Source: SZUA-309 sp050185825
Lineage (GTDB): Bacteria; Pseudomonadota; Gammaproteobacteria; Pseudomonadales; Azotimanducaceae
Assembly: GCA_050185825.1 (NCBI GenBank)
Contig: JBFWZA010000003.1
Location: 186,001 to 250,000, forward strand
Direction: 5' to 3'
Length of the DNA: 64,000 bases
A model generated the notes under the pieces. That model saw nothing but the letters and a program-made list of their open reading frames with translations. It did no database searches and had not been told where the DNA came from. Position numbers and translations under genes: made by a program. Positions 43,780-52,463 of the stretch are shown piece after piece; the stretch's first letter is position 1; each line of letters begins with the position of its first letter.

Positions 43780-45135
43780 ATGTGGTACCCGATTCGACTC
43801 ATCACGCTGACCGCCCTGCTGTCTCTGACCCTGCAGACGGTTCAGGCCGCGACCGCGACCATCGAGCGCATGAGCGGCAGCCCGAAGATCTTCGAGATCG
43901 GAGCGGCCGGCGCCCGGCAGGTGAGCCTCCCACGACCGGGAGGCGAGTATCGGCTTCCCATCGAGGTGGAGACAGGCGCTGGCGACTCCGCCCTGTTCCG
44001 CCTGCCGGACAGTGAAATCTCGGTGGAACCCAACTCCGTCATGCGCATCGATGCACCGGAGCCGCGCGAGTCCGGTCTGTTTCAACGGATTCTCCAGAAA
44101 GCCGGGACGTCGTTCTTCAGCGTCGACAGGCGCAGCGTGGAGCATTTCGAAGTACGGACCCCGTACCTCGTGTCCGTGGTCAAGGGCACGATCTTCAATG
44201 TCGTGGTAGGTGACGATGGAGCGACGGTAGCACTGCACGAAGGCCGCCTGCTGGTCAGCAATCCGGACGGGACTCAATCCGTGGATCTGCTGCCGGGCGA
44301 CATCGCCTTCTCCACCGCCACCGGTGAGGTTCGCAAACTGAACCGCACCATGGCGGCTCGCACCGCCACGCCCGATGCGACACCCGGCGAGCTGCCGGCG
44401 TCCAGACGGAGCGTCGATGCCTCGACGCGCAGCCTCGCCGCCGGGATCCAGCAGTCTGGCGACGTGGCAGCCGGTGACGTGGCATCGGTCGCCCGGGCGA
44501 CCGTTCTGCCGGGTGCTGAAGGCGTGTCCCAGGGACTCGTGGACACCACCGTCGGCTCCACCCTGGATACGGGCGGCGTTGTTCCGCAACTGGATGGAAG
44601 CGTCAACGGCATCGTATCCGACACCGGGGCGGTCGTGAGCAATGTGGGGGCCCAGGCCGGTGACCTGGTTGGTGATCTGGGTTCCACGACCGGAGTGCTG
44701 GTGAGCGATCTGGGTTCGAGCACCGGCGGCCTGGTCAATGACCTGACGTCGACCACCGGCGGTCTGGTCGGCGACGTTGGATCGGCCAGCGGCGGCCTGG
44801 TGGGTGACGTTGGATCGACCGCGGGTGATCTGGTGGGCGCGGTAAGCCAGCCGGCTGGTGATCTGGTGGCCGACGTGGGGGCGACTACGAGTGAGGTCAT
44901 CGCCGATGTGGGATCGACCACGGGCAACGTCGTTGCCGACCTGGGCTCTGCCACAGCGGACCTCACCGGCGGTAATTCCTCGGGAACCGGTGACCTGACC
45001 GCTGATCTGGGCAGCGGAAGCGGCGATCTGCTGGGCGACACTGCGGGGGCGCTGGACGCTACGGACATCACGGAGACGCTCGACGAGCTCACCGGCAGCG
45101 GCCTCGGGGTCTCGCTGCCCCGCCTGTTGCCCTGA
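43780..45135 (+). CDS. FecR-domain protein with twelve 11-residue repeats
   Basis: The 451-residue protein has a signal peptide (cleavage after VQA near residue 23), then a FecR domain (about 60-175; RTPYLVSVVKGTIFNVVV is typical), a linker, and tandem 11-residue repeats from 286 to 417 with consensus V-x-D-V/L-G-S-T-T-G-x-L. The ATG at 43780 is chosen for its AAAAGG site and signal peptide; a longer frame from 43693 would run through the CRP site. It has no sigma factor or TonB receptor nearby, so it is not the classical iron-signalling FecR but the exported-FecR type found beside CHASE2 proteins and TpsB barrels. It is probably a surface or periplasmic structural or adhesive protein. Confidence 0.82.
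   Translation: MWYPIRLITLTALLSLTLQTVQAATATIERMSGSPKIFEIGAAGARQVSLPRPGGEYRLPIEVETGAGDSALFRLPDSEISVEPNSVMRIDAPEPRESGLFQRILQKAGTSFFSVDRRSVEHFEVRTPYLVSVVKGTIFNVVVGDDGATVALHEGRLLVSNPDGTQSVDLLPGDIAFSTATGEVRKLNRTMAARTATPDATPGELPASRRSVDASTRSLAAGIQQSGDVAAGDVASVARATVLPGAEGVSQGLVDTTVGSTLDTGGVVPQLDGSVNGIVSDTGAVVSNVGAQAGDLVGDLGSTTGVLVSDLGSSTGGLVNDLTSTTGGLVGDVGSASGGLVGDVGSTAGDLVGAVSQPAGDLVADVGATTSEVIADVGSTTGNVVADLGSATADLTGGNSSGTGDLTADLGSGSGDLLGDTAGALDATDITETLDELTGSGLGVSLPRLLP
44635..45030 (+). repeat. Twelve tandem 33-bp repeats encoding 11-residue units
   Basis: Residues 286-417 of the FecR protein are twelve in-register 11-residue units (for example VGDLGSTTGVL, VSDLGSSTGGL, VGDVGSTAGDL). The DNA is diverged between units, so selection has kept the amino-acid pattern rather than the nucleotide sequence. 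The hydrophobic-small-acidic spacing suggests a repetitive beta or coiled solenoid. Confidence 0.85.
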
Positions 45136-45152
45136 CCGTCCGGATCCGATCC

Positions 45153-47894
45153 GTGCGCGCCCACTTCCGCCGCTGGCTGCCACCGATCGTCGGAATTGCA
45201 CTGACGATCGTTGCGGCGTCGCTCGACCTGCTGTCGCCTCTGGACCGCATGTTCTCCGACTTCCGCTCGGAGCTGCTGGAGCAGGAGGTGGACAGCGACG
45301 CGTTGATCGTCGCCATCGACGCGAGAAGTCTGCGCGAGCTCAACGAATGGCCCTGGTCCCGCGCCCGGCATGCGGCGCTGCTCGAGAGACTGGATGCCGC
45401 CGGGCCCCGTTCGGTGTTCATGGACATCGACTTCAGCGTGACCTCGGACGACGCGGCCGCGGACGCCGCACTTGCCGAGGTGCTGGGTCGGCCGCGAGAC
45501 CACACCGTGATCCTGCCGGTTTTCTGGCAGGACGCGAGCATCGCAACCAGCCACACCCGAGTGCTGACCGAGCCCCTCGCCGCCTTTGCCGCCACTACGT
45601 CGACCGGTCTGGTGAACCTGTCACCGGGACCCGGAGGGCTGGTGCGTGAAGCCCTGCACCGCGACCGGTTCGGTGATCGTGACTACTTCTCACCCGGTGC
45701 GCTGCTCGCGGAACGAACGGACGTCGCGTTCGGACGAAGCTACCCCATCGATTTCCGCATCTCTCCCCAGTCCTTCAACTACGTCTCCTACGTGGACGTG
45801 CTCAACGGCAGGATTCCCGACTCCGCCATCCGGGATCGCCGGGTCTTCGTGGGGGCCACCGCCCTGGAGCTCGGCGATAACGTACCGGTGCCCCTGCACC
45901 GGACCCTGCCCGGAGTAACGCTGCAGGCGATCATCTACGAGACGCTACGCGGGGGGGTGCCGCACACGGCCCCCACCTGGGCGGCCGCGCTGGCGTTGCT
46001 CGTGGTGCTCGCTGCCTCGGCGGCTGGGGGAACGCGCCGCTGGAGCGTCCAGCTCGGCATCTGGATAGCGCTCATCGTGTCGATCAGCGTGGTGTCACTC
46101 CAGGCGCTCGCCACGTTCGACATCCTGCTGAACACAGCGGCGCCGATGGTACTGGGGACACTGTGCTTCCTTGCTTCTCTGATCGCCACGGCGGATCGTG
46201 AGGCGATGGCCGCCTTTCTCGCCGGCCTGCGGTTGAACCGGGAACGGGCGCTAGTCTCCGGCGTGTTCGCGGCAAGCATCGACGGCATTCTGGTAATCGA
46301 TACCGACGGCAGGATTCTCGAGGCCAACCAGGCGGCCGCCGATTACTTCGGCAGTTCAGCCTCCGAGCTGACAGACCAGTCTATCCTGACGCTCTTACCG
46401 GGATTGCCCCGGTCCACGCAAGCGACGCAGCGTACAGGCGTCATCGAGGCGGGCCGGTGGGAACTCGACGCCAGAGGTGCCGGCGGGCGATCTCCGGTGG
46501 AACTCTCCATCTCGCCGGCGCAGTCGGCTGCCGCCTCCCTGCTGACGGTGATTCTCCGCGACATCGGTGAGCGCCACAGGCAGCAGGCACTGCTTCGCCA
46601 TCAGGCAACCCACGACCCGCTGACCGGGCTGCCCAACCGCACCCGGCTGTCTCGGGATCTGAAGACGCTCACCGACATGCGCACCGCCGCGCTGTTCATG
46701 CTCGACCTGGACGGCTTCAAGAAGGTGAACGACACGCTCGGCCATCGGATCGGCGACGACCTGCTCCGCGAGCTCGGCAAACGATTGCGGCGTGATCTGC
46801 CGAAGAACGTGCGTATCTATCGCATCGGCGGCGACGAATTCGCCGTTCTGGTGGCGCGCCATGGCGGTCAGCCCGAGCTCGAGACGCTGGCCGGAGTGAT
46901 CCTGGAGCGCGTTCGCGAGCCTGTGAAGGCAGGATCCATGGTCCTGGAGCTCAGTGGCAGCATTGGTATCTCCCTGTATCCCCAGCATGCCAGGGACGGC
47001 GACATGCTCCTGCAATGCGCGGACGTGGCCATGTACGCTGCCAAGGCGAGTCACGTCGGCGTTGAGCTCTACGACGCGGCTGCCGATCACAACACCGTCC
47101 GCAATCTGAAGCTGGCCGCGGCTCTGCGGCGCGCCGTGAAACACGAGCAGCTCCGAGTGGTGTACCAGCCGAAGGTTCGCCTGTCGGACGGTCTGTGCGT
47201 AGGTGTAGAGGCTCTCGTTCGCTGGACGGATCCCGAGCTCGGCGAGGTATCGCCCGGCGAGTTCATTCCGGTGGCGGAAACGTCCGACCTGATCGAGCCG
47301 ATTACCCGTTTCACGTTGAACCGGGCCATCCGGGATCATGTACGCTGGTGCGCGAAGGGCATCGACATCGGCGTGTCGGTCAACCTTTCGGCAAGACACG
47401 TGGCCGATCCCGGCTTCGTGGAGGAGATTCTCCGCATCGTCAACTGGCACGGACTGCACCCGAGCCGCCTCGAGCTCGAGATCACCGAAACCGCCCTCAT
47501 GCAGGATCCCGAGCGGGCGCGACAGGTGCTCACCCGGCTCACGAGCCAGGGCATACGGCTTGCGATCGACGATTTCGGCACCGGCTTTTCCTCGCTCGCC
47601 TACCTCAAGCACCTGCGCCTGCACACGCTGAAAATCGACCGCTGCTTCGTCTCGGAGCTGCGCACCCGGGAAAGCGATCGGAAGATCGTCAGCTCTACGC
47701 TGAGCATGGCCCATAGCCTGGATCTGGAAGTGGTCGCCGAAGGGATCGAGACCGAGGCTCAGGCCTCGCTGCTTACCAGCATGGGATGCGATCTCGGTCA
47801 GGGTTTCGTATTCGCGAAACCCATGAGCGCGGAGGAATTCGCCCCCTGGGTCCACAGTCGCAGCGAGTTGCCGGCCGTGGCCTCGGCACGCTGA
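45153..47894 (+). CDS. CHASE2-PAS-GGDEF-EAL bifunctional c-di-GMP protein
   Basis: The 913-residue protein has membrane segment 1 (about 9-24), a periplasmic CHASE2 domain (about 35-265, with the family's RDRRVFVGATA), three membrane helices (about 275-345), PAS (about 365-470), GGDEF (about 475-640, intact G559-G-D-E-F563) and EAL (about 655-900, intact E686-A-L688, plus NLSAR, EITET, DDFGTGFSS, KIDR and EGIET). Both catalytic domains look active, so it may make and break c-di-GMP under control of the periplasmic sensor. It follows the FecR gene by 17 bases and is probably co-transcribed from the CRP-linked promoter. The start is GTG 45153. Confidence 0.9.
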   Translation: MRAHFRRWLPPIVGIALTIVAASLDLLSPLDRMFSDFRSELLEQEVDSDALIVAIDARSLRELNEWPWSRARHAALLERLDAAGPRSVFMDIDFSVTSDDAAADAALAEVLGRPRDHTVILPVFWQDASIATSHTRVLTEPLAAFAATTSTGLVNLSPGPGGLVREALHRDRFGDRDYFSPGALLAERTDVAFGRSYPIDFRISPQSFNYVSYVDVLNGRIPDSAIRDRRVFVGATALELGDNVPVPLHRTLPGVTLQAIIYETLRGGVPHTAPTWAAALALLVVLAASAAGGTRRWSVQLGIWIALIVSISVVSLQALATFDILLNTAAPMVLGTLCFLASLIATADREAMAAFLAGLRLNRERALVSGVFAASIDGILVIDTDGRILEANQAAADYFGSSASELTDQSILTLLPGLPRSTQATQRTGVIEAGRWELDARGAGGRSPVELSISPAQSAAASLLTVILRDIGERHRQQALLRHQATHDPLTGLPNRTRLSRDLKTLTDMRTAALFMLDLDGFKKVNDTLGHRIGDDLLRELGKRLRRDLPKNVRIYRIGGDEFAVLVARHGGQPELETLAGVILERVREPVKAGSMVLELSGSIGISLYPQHARDGDMLLQCADVAMYAAKASHVGVELYDAAADHNTVRNLKLAAALRRAVKHEQLRVVYQPKVRLSDGLCVGVEALVRWTDPELGEVSPGEFIPVAETSDLIEPITRFTLNRAIRDHVRWCAKGIDIGVSVNLSARHVADPGFVEEILRIVNWHGLHPSRLELEITETALMQDPERARQVLTRLTSQGIRLAIDDFGTGFSSLAYLKHLRLHTLKIDRCFVSELRTRESDRKIVSSTLSMAHSLDLEVVAEGIETEAQASLLTSMGCDLGQGFVFAKPMSAEEFAPWVHSRSELPAVASAR

Positions 47895-47988
47895 CAGGCT
47901 GAGTAGCCACGTCGCATCTACCGATGGTAGTTTGACGCCTCTTCGTTGCCGGTGAGGCTGCGGACGAACGGTTGCGGACGGGGGAGCC

Positions 47989-49365
47989 GTGAGGCAGGGA
48001 CAAAGCGAGGTGATCTCATCCGTGGAGCCGGGCGGGCTGTCTTACTGGCTCCGGACCATCGAGCATTCACTCGTCTTCCGATCCAAGCTGCAGGGACCGC
48101 TCCGCACCGACGTCGCCATCGTCGGCGCAGGCTACGCCGGGCTCTGGACCGCCTACTACCTGAAGAAGCTCGATCCGGCGCTGGACGTGACTCTCATCGA
48201 CGCCGCTTTCGCCGGTCGCGGTGCCGCCGGTCGGAACGGCGGCTGGTGCTCGCTGGATTTCGCCAACTACCTGGCGCTGCTGCAGAACCCCAGGACCCGC
48301 TCCCGGGCCATCGATCTGATGCCCCACCTCACCGGCATGGTCGACGTCGTCGCCAACGTGATCCATGCGGAGCACATCGACTGCGACTTCCACAAAGGCG
48401 GACTGGTTCACGTGGCGGTGTCTCCCGCGCATCTGGAACGCGCCCGGGCGCTGCACGAAGAGTTCGAACGCGCCGGATTCGGCGACGTCCATCGCTGGCT
48501 CGACAGGTCGCAGATGGAGGAGCGCGTGCGGATGGCCGGCTGCCTGGGCGGTGTGTTCTCGCCGCACGGCGCGGTGCTGCACCCCGCGAAGCTCGCCCGC
48601 GGGCTGGCCGATACGGTGGCCGGCCTGGGCGCCAGGCTCTTCGAACGCACACCCGCCGTGCAGGTCGCGCCCGGCGCCGTGATCACAACACAGGGCGAGA
48701 TTGCGGCCGACAAGGTGATCATGGCGACCGAAGGCTACACGGCTGCCACCCGCGGCCTCCCGACCCGGCGTCTGATGGCCATGCATTCCTTCATGACGGT
48801 GACAGAGCCCCTGCCGGAAACGCTGTTCGAAGAGATCGGCCTCGCCGATCGGGAGGCCTTCGGCGACATGAGCTGGCTGGCCACCTACGGTCAACGGACC
48901 GCCGACAACCGGCTCGCCTTCGGCTACGGCGGCCGATCCTACGCCGACGGCAGGCCGCGGGACGTGTTCGCCGACGCCGGGAGCTACTATCGCGACGTCC
49001 AGCAGCAGCTCACGCGGCTGTTTCCTGTGCTGAAGGGCGTCCGCTTCGAGCAGAGCTGGGGTGGCGCCATGGGTATGAGCCGGGATCAGACACCGTTCGT
49101 GGAGTACGATCCGGACACCGCCACCGGCTGGCTCGGTGGTTTCTTCGGCAACGGCGTCGCGGCCACCAACCTGGGCGGCCGGGCCATGGCGGACCTGGTC
49201 CTCGGCAGACGCTCGGACCTGACAGATCTGAGTCTGATGGTTCGCATGACACCGAAGCCGCTGGAAAAGTACCGGCGCTGGGAGCCCCCGGCCATCGCCT
49301 GGACGGCGAGTCAGGGGCTGCTGAAGAGCCTGCGCCTCCGCGACAGGAAGGAAACCGGCAGCTGA
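47989..49365 (+). CDS. FAD-dependent oxidoreductase (DAO family, PuuB-like)
   Basis: The 458-residue protein has the DAO-family FAD-binding start VAIVGAGYAGLWTAYYL (GxGxxG at 46-51), the GRGAAGRNGGWCS motif near 76-88, and a C-terminal FAD site WLGGFFGNGVAATNLGG. These match the gamma-glutamylputrescine oxidase/glycine-oxidase-like branch, which oxidises C-N bonds of amines or amino acids. The substrate is not determined. The longest start is GTG 47989; GTG 48010 or 48022 would also keep the domain. It is followed after 39 bases by an LLM oxidoreductase gene on the same strand, so a shared transcript is likely. Confidence 0.85.
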   Translation: MRQGQSEVISSVEPGGLSYWLRTIEHSLVFRSKLQGPLRTDVAIVGAGYAGLWTAYYLKKLDPALDVTLIDAAFAGRGAAGRNGGWCSLDFANYLALLQNPRTRSRAIDLMPHLTGMVDVVANVIHAEHIDCDFHKGGLVHVAVSPAHLERARALHEEFERAGFGDVHRWLDRSQMEERVRMAGCLGGVFSPHGAVLHPAKLARGLADTVAGLGARLFERTPAVQVAPGAVITTQGEIAADKVIMATEGYTAATRGLPTRRLMAMHSFMTVTEPLPETLFEEIGLADREAFGDMSWLATYGQRTADNRLAFGYGGRSYADGRPRDVFADAGSYYRDVQQQLTRLFPVLKGVRFEQSWGGAMGMSRDQTPFVEYDPDTATGWLGGFFGNGVAATNLGGRAMADLVLGRRSDLTDLSLMVRMTPKPLEKYRRWEPPAIAWTASQGLLKSLRLRDRKETGS

Positions 49366-49404
49366 AATTCGCTGATCAGCTTGCAGAGTGAGAAGGAAAC
49401 GACC

Positions 49405-50259
49405 ATGAAAATCGGCTGCCAGATGGCGTTCAACGACCACACCCCACCCGCATACATCGCCGAAGCCGGCCGTATTGCCGAGGCGGCGGGATTTCACTCG
49501 TTGTGGGTTCCGGAGCACGTGCTCTTCTTCCCCGAGTACGCGTCGAAATACCCCTATTCCGATGACGGCAGGCTGCGTGGCGATCCCAAGAGCCTGCTGG
49601 ATCCCTTTTCCGCCCTGACCTTCGTGGCGGCGAGTACCAGCCGCATCCGGCTCGGCACGGGCATCTGCCTCGTCCCCCAGCGCAATCCCGTATACACGGC
49701 CAAGCAGGTGGCCGATCTCGACTACCTCTCCGGCGGGCGCGTCGACTTCGGCATCGGCATCGGCTGGCTGCGGGAGGAATTCGAGGCGCTGGGCGTGCCG
49801 TGGCAGAACCGGGCCGGACGCACACTCGAGTGCATCGAGGTGATGAAAACGCTCTGGTGCGACGAGGTTTCCAGCCACCACGGCGAGCGGTTCCGCATCG
49901 AGGCCGCCTACCAGAACCCGAAGCCGGTACAGAAGCCGCACCCGCCGCTGTTCTTCGGCGGCGAGAGCGATGCGGCACTCCAGCGCGTCGCGTTGGTGGG
50001 CCAGGGCTGGTTCGGCTTCAACCTCACGCCGACCCTGCTCGAGGAACGGCTCGCAGCGCTCGACGGCCTGCTCGCACAGGCGCGGCGCAGCCGCGCTGAT
50101 GTGCAGATCTTTGCCAGCCCGGCGCCCGCGGCGTCGAACCGCGAGGATCTCGCCGCGTTCGCCGCCCTCGGTGTCGACCAGGTCATCCTCGGGCTGTTTG
50201 CACGCGACGCGGACCAGCTCAAGGAGCGTGCCGGACGCACGCTCGACCTGGTCGCCTGA
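49405..50259 (+). CDS. LLM-class flavin-dependent oxidoreductase (TIGR03619-like)
   Basis: The 284-residue protein has the TIM-barrel luciferase-like pattern: WVPEHVLFF near 35-43, RLGTGICLVPQRNPVYTAKQ near 83-102, GIGIGWLREEFEALGV near 116-131 and PLFFGGESDAALQRVA near 183-198. It belongs to the same subgroup as the gene at 8187. ATG 49405 is chosen because GAGAAGGAAA lies just upstream; an in-frame ATG at 49381 is less likely. The next gene starts 14 bases after its stop. Cofactor (F420 or FMN) and substrate are unknown. Confidence 0.87.
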   Translation: MKIGCQMAFNDHTPPAYIAEAGRIAEAAGFHSLWVPEHVLFFPEYASKYPYSDDGRLRGDPKSLLDPFSALTFVAASTSRIRLGTGICLVPQRNPVYTAKQVADLDYLSGGRVDFGIGIGWLREEFEALGVPWQNRAGRTLECIEVMKTLWCDEVSSHHGERFRIEAAYQNPKPVQKPHPPLFFGGESDAALQRVALVGQGWFGFNLTPTLLEERLAALDGLLAQARRSRADVQIFASPAPAASNREDLAAFAALGVDQVILGLFARDADQLKERAGRTLDLVA

Positions 50260-50272
50260 GGGAGGAAGGAAG

Positions 50273-51193
50273 ATGAAGCTGGGAATCAACGGCACCGGCC
50301 TGGTGCAGCGGGCCGACGTGGAACGGATCCGACAGCATGCGGCCGAAGCGAGGGAAGACGGCTTCTCGAGCTACTGGCTGGCCGAGCACCCCACCGGCGG
50401 CTTCGATGCGCTCACCGTGCTCGCTGCCGTCGGGCAGGACGTTGCCGACATCGAGCTCGGCACTGCCATCGTGCCCACGTTTCCCCGCCATCCGATGGTT
50501 CTTGCCGGCCAGGCGCTGACCACCGACGGCGTCATCGGTCACCGCCTGACGCTCGGCATCGGCCTGTCGCACGAGCCCATGATGGCCGAGCTCGGTATCG
50601 GCTTCGGGAAACCCATTCGCCACCTGCGCGAGTATCTCAGCATCCTCATGCCGCTCCTCCGGGAAGGCCAGGTCGACTACCGGGGGGAAACCCTGAGCGC
50701 GCGGGCGCGATTCTTCAGAGCGCCGGAACGGCCGCTGCCGGTGGTTGTGGCAGCGCTCGGTCCTCAGGCCCTGGCGGTGGCAGGGAAGCTCGCCGATGGC
50801 ACGACACTGGCCTGGGTCGGCCCGAAAACCGTCAGGGAGCACATCGTTCCCCGCATCTCCGATGCCGCAGCGGCTGCCGGCCGACCCGCGCCGCGGGTCA
50901 TCGCGACGCTACCCGCGTGCGTGACCGACGACGAGAGCGCGGTGCGTGAAGCGATCGGCAGGGGGCTCAGTCTCTACGGGCAGCTGCCGTCGTACCGGGC
51001 AATGTTCGACAGGGAAGGTGTGGATGGTCCCGCAGACCTGGCCATCGTCGGCAGCGAAGCCGCCGTCACCGACGGCATTCGCGCCATGGCCGAATCCGGG
51101 GTCACCGACTTTGCTGTTTCGGAGTTCTATCGGAACCCGTCGGAGCGCGAGCACACCCGGGCGCTGCTGAAGCGCCTCGTCGCGTCCGGCTGA
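50273..51193 (+). CDS. LLM-class F420-dependent oxidoreductase (TIGR03564-like)
   Basis: The 306-residue protein is another luciferase-like barrel, with GINGTGLVQ at the start, YWLAEHPTGGFDALTVLAA near 34-52, IELGTAIVPTFPRHP near 61-75 and LTLGIGLSHE near 92-101. These match the subgroup of F420-dependent enzymes similar to MSMEG_4879. The ribosome site is GGAGGAAGGAAG. It is the second of two LLM genes in a row after the FAD amine oxidase-like gene and ends 17 bases from the convergent yedI stop. Confidence 0.86.
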   Translation: MKLGINGTGLVQRADVERIRQHAAEAREDGFSSYWLAEHPTGGFDALTVLAAVGQDVADIELGTAIVPTFPRHPMVLAGQALTTDGVIGHRLTLGIGLSHEPMMAELGIGFGKPIRHLREYLSILMPLLREGQVDYRGETLSARARFFRAPERPLPVVVAALGPQALAVAGKLADGTTLAWVGPKTVREHIVPRISDAAAAAGRPAPRVIATLPACVTDDESAVREAIGRGLSLYGQLPSYRAMFDREGVDGPADLAIVGSEAAVTDGIRAMAESGVTDFAVSEFYRNPSEREHTRALLKRLVASG

Positions 51194-51209
51194 CGGAACG
51201 GTTCGCCGG

Positions 51210-52169
51210 TCAGGAGCGTTTCAGCCGCGCCACCAGCGGTTGCGCGTATCCGACGGCGGGGATCAGCATCGCGCCTGACAGCAGGCCAAACAAGCCCGCA
51301 CCCAGGGCGCCGACCAGCCAGCTGCTGAACGCGGTGGCGTACGGTACGGCGGACCGCACCCACTCGCTCGCCGCATCGATCCCGTGCTCGAGCTGGTGAA
51401 TGCCGTAGTGCTCGATACCGTGCAGAACGATGCCCCCTCCTACCCAGAGCATGGCCGCCGTGCCGACCACGGTGAGCACCTCGAGGAAGGCGGGCATGAA
51501 GCCGACGAGCCCGCGGCCGAGCACCCTGACCGGCGCGACGGCGCTGCCGGCGAGCGCCAGTCCGGCGTCGTCCGCCTTCACGATCAGCGCCACCACACCG
51601 TAGACGCCGGCGGTGATGGTCACGGCAACGACGGCCAGAGAAAAAGTGGTAGTCAGCAGGCCGGCATCTGCGACGCTGGCGAGCGCGATGGCCATGATCT
51701 CCGCGGAGAGGATGAAATCTGTACGGATGGCACCTGCCACCTTCGTTGCCTCCAGCGCCACAGGATCGGTCGCCTCCAGCCCGAGCTCCGTCTCGTGCTC
51801 GTGCGCCGCGTCAGGCAGGAGCGTCTCGTACACTTTCTCCGCACCTTCGTAGCAGAGGTACAGACCGCCAAGCATGAGCAGCGGGGTGATGACCCAGGGT
51901 GCGAAGGCGGAAAGCAGGATCGCTACCGGCAGCAGAACGAGCAGCTTGTTGCGCAGCGATCCTCGGGCAATCTTCATCACGATGGGCAGCTCGCGATCAG
52001 CGCTGAAACCCACCACGTAGCGTGGCGTCACCGCCGTATCGTCGACCACGACGCCGGCGGACTTGGCGCTCGCCTTGGCGGCGTGCGCGGCAACGTCATC
52101 GACGGAAGCCGCCGCAACCTTGGCGATGCCCGCGATGTCGTCAAGCAGGGCGATAAGACCCGTGGCCAC
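51210..52169 (-). CDS. yedI: DUF808 inner-membrane protein YedI
   Basis: The 319-residue protein has the DUF808 start LIALLDDIAGIAKVAAASVDD, the KVAAHAAKASAKSAGVVVDD-type stretch, GFSADRELPIVMKIARGSLRNK and about six membrane helices. E. coli YedI is 305 residues and of unknown function. The protein ends PLVARLKRS. csrA lies 18 bases upstream on the same strand, so the two are probably co-transcribed. Nothing shows what it transports or senses. Confidence 0.88.
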   Translation of the reverse strand: MATGLIALLDDIAGIAKVAAASVDDVAAHAAKASAKSAGVVVDDTAVTPRYVVGFSADRELPIVMKIARGSLRNKLLVLLPVAILLSAFAPWVITPLLMLGGLYLCYEGAEKVYETLLPDAAHEHETELGLEATDPVALEATKVAGAIRTDFILSAEIMAIALASVADAGLLTTTFSLAVVAVTITAGVYGVVALIVKADDAGLALAGSAVAPVRVLGRGLVGFMPAFLEVLTVVGTAAMLWVGGGIVLHGIEHYGIHQLEHGIDAASEWVRSAVPYATAFSSWLVGALGAGLFGLLSGAMLIPAVGYAQPLVARLKRS

Positions 52170-52187
52170 GGCTGCTCCAGGCTGGGT

Positions 52188-52382
52188 CTAGATACTCCGG
52201 CTGCTGTCGGTCTGAGCCGGACCTCTGGCGATTCGCTGGTAGATCTCCTGCCGGTGGACCTCCACTCCGGCCGGTGTCTCGACCGACATTCGAACGCGAC
52301 CGCCACCGATCTCCAGCACGGTCACCTTGATGTCGTCGCCGATCACTATGCTCTGCCCCGTGTCCCTCGAGACAATCACCAT
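52188..52382 (-). CDS. csrA: Carbon storage regulator CsrA
   Basis: The 64-residue protein is CsrA: start MVIVSRDTGQSIVIGDDIKV, then VLEIGGGRVRMSV and VHRQEIYQRI. His43 and Arg44 are present, as in the RNA-binding site of E. coli CsrA. Position 7 is Asp where most homologues have Arg (SRR to SRD), a change in the strand that contacts RNA. CsrA dimers bind GGA motifs in leaders and control translation, motility, biofilm and carbon use. ATG 52382 has GGAGAAGGA upstream; the open frame continues to 52439 but lacks similarity. The gene precedes yedI by 18 bases. Extra copies of csrA elsewhere are possible. Confidence 0.9.
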   Translation of the reverse strand: MVIVSRDTGQSIVIGDDIKVTVLEIGGGRVRMSVETPAGVEVHRQEIYQRIARGPAQTDSSRSI

Positions 52383-52463
52383 GGTCCTTCTCCTCAAGCA
52401 GGAGTGCCGACCATATAGAACCGACTCGCGGGCCCACAAGTAACAGTTTGTGAGCCCCGGGGG

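Noticed and set aside
43780..45135. Classical FecR iron-signalling anti-sigma regulator
   Set aside because: It has a signal peptide and no cytoplasmic anti-sigma domain, and no ECF sigma factor or TonB receptor lies nearby.
47918..47930. Small hairpin CTACC-GAT-GGTAG after the CHASE2 gene
   Set aside because: A 5-bp stem with only three T residues is too weak to call a terminator.
48067..50295. A 742-codon frame opposite the FAD oxidoreductase and LLM genes
   Set aside because: It crosses two recognisable genes and their intergenic gap on the other strand and has no domain of its own.
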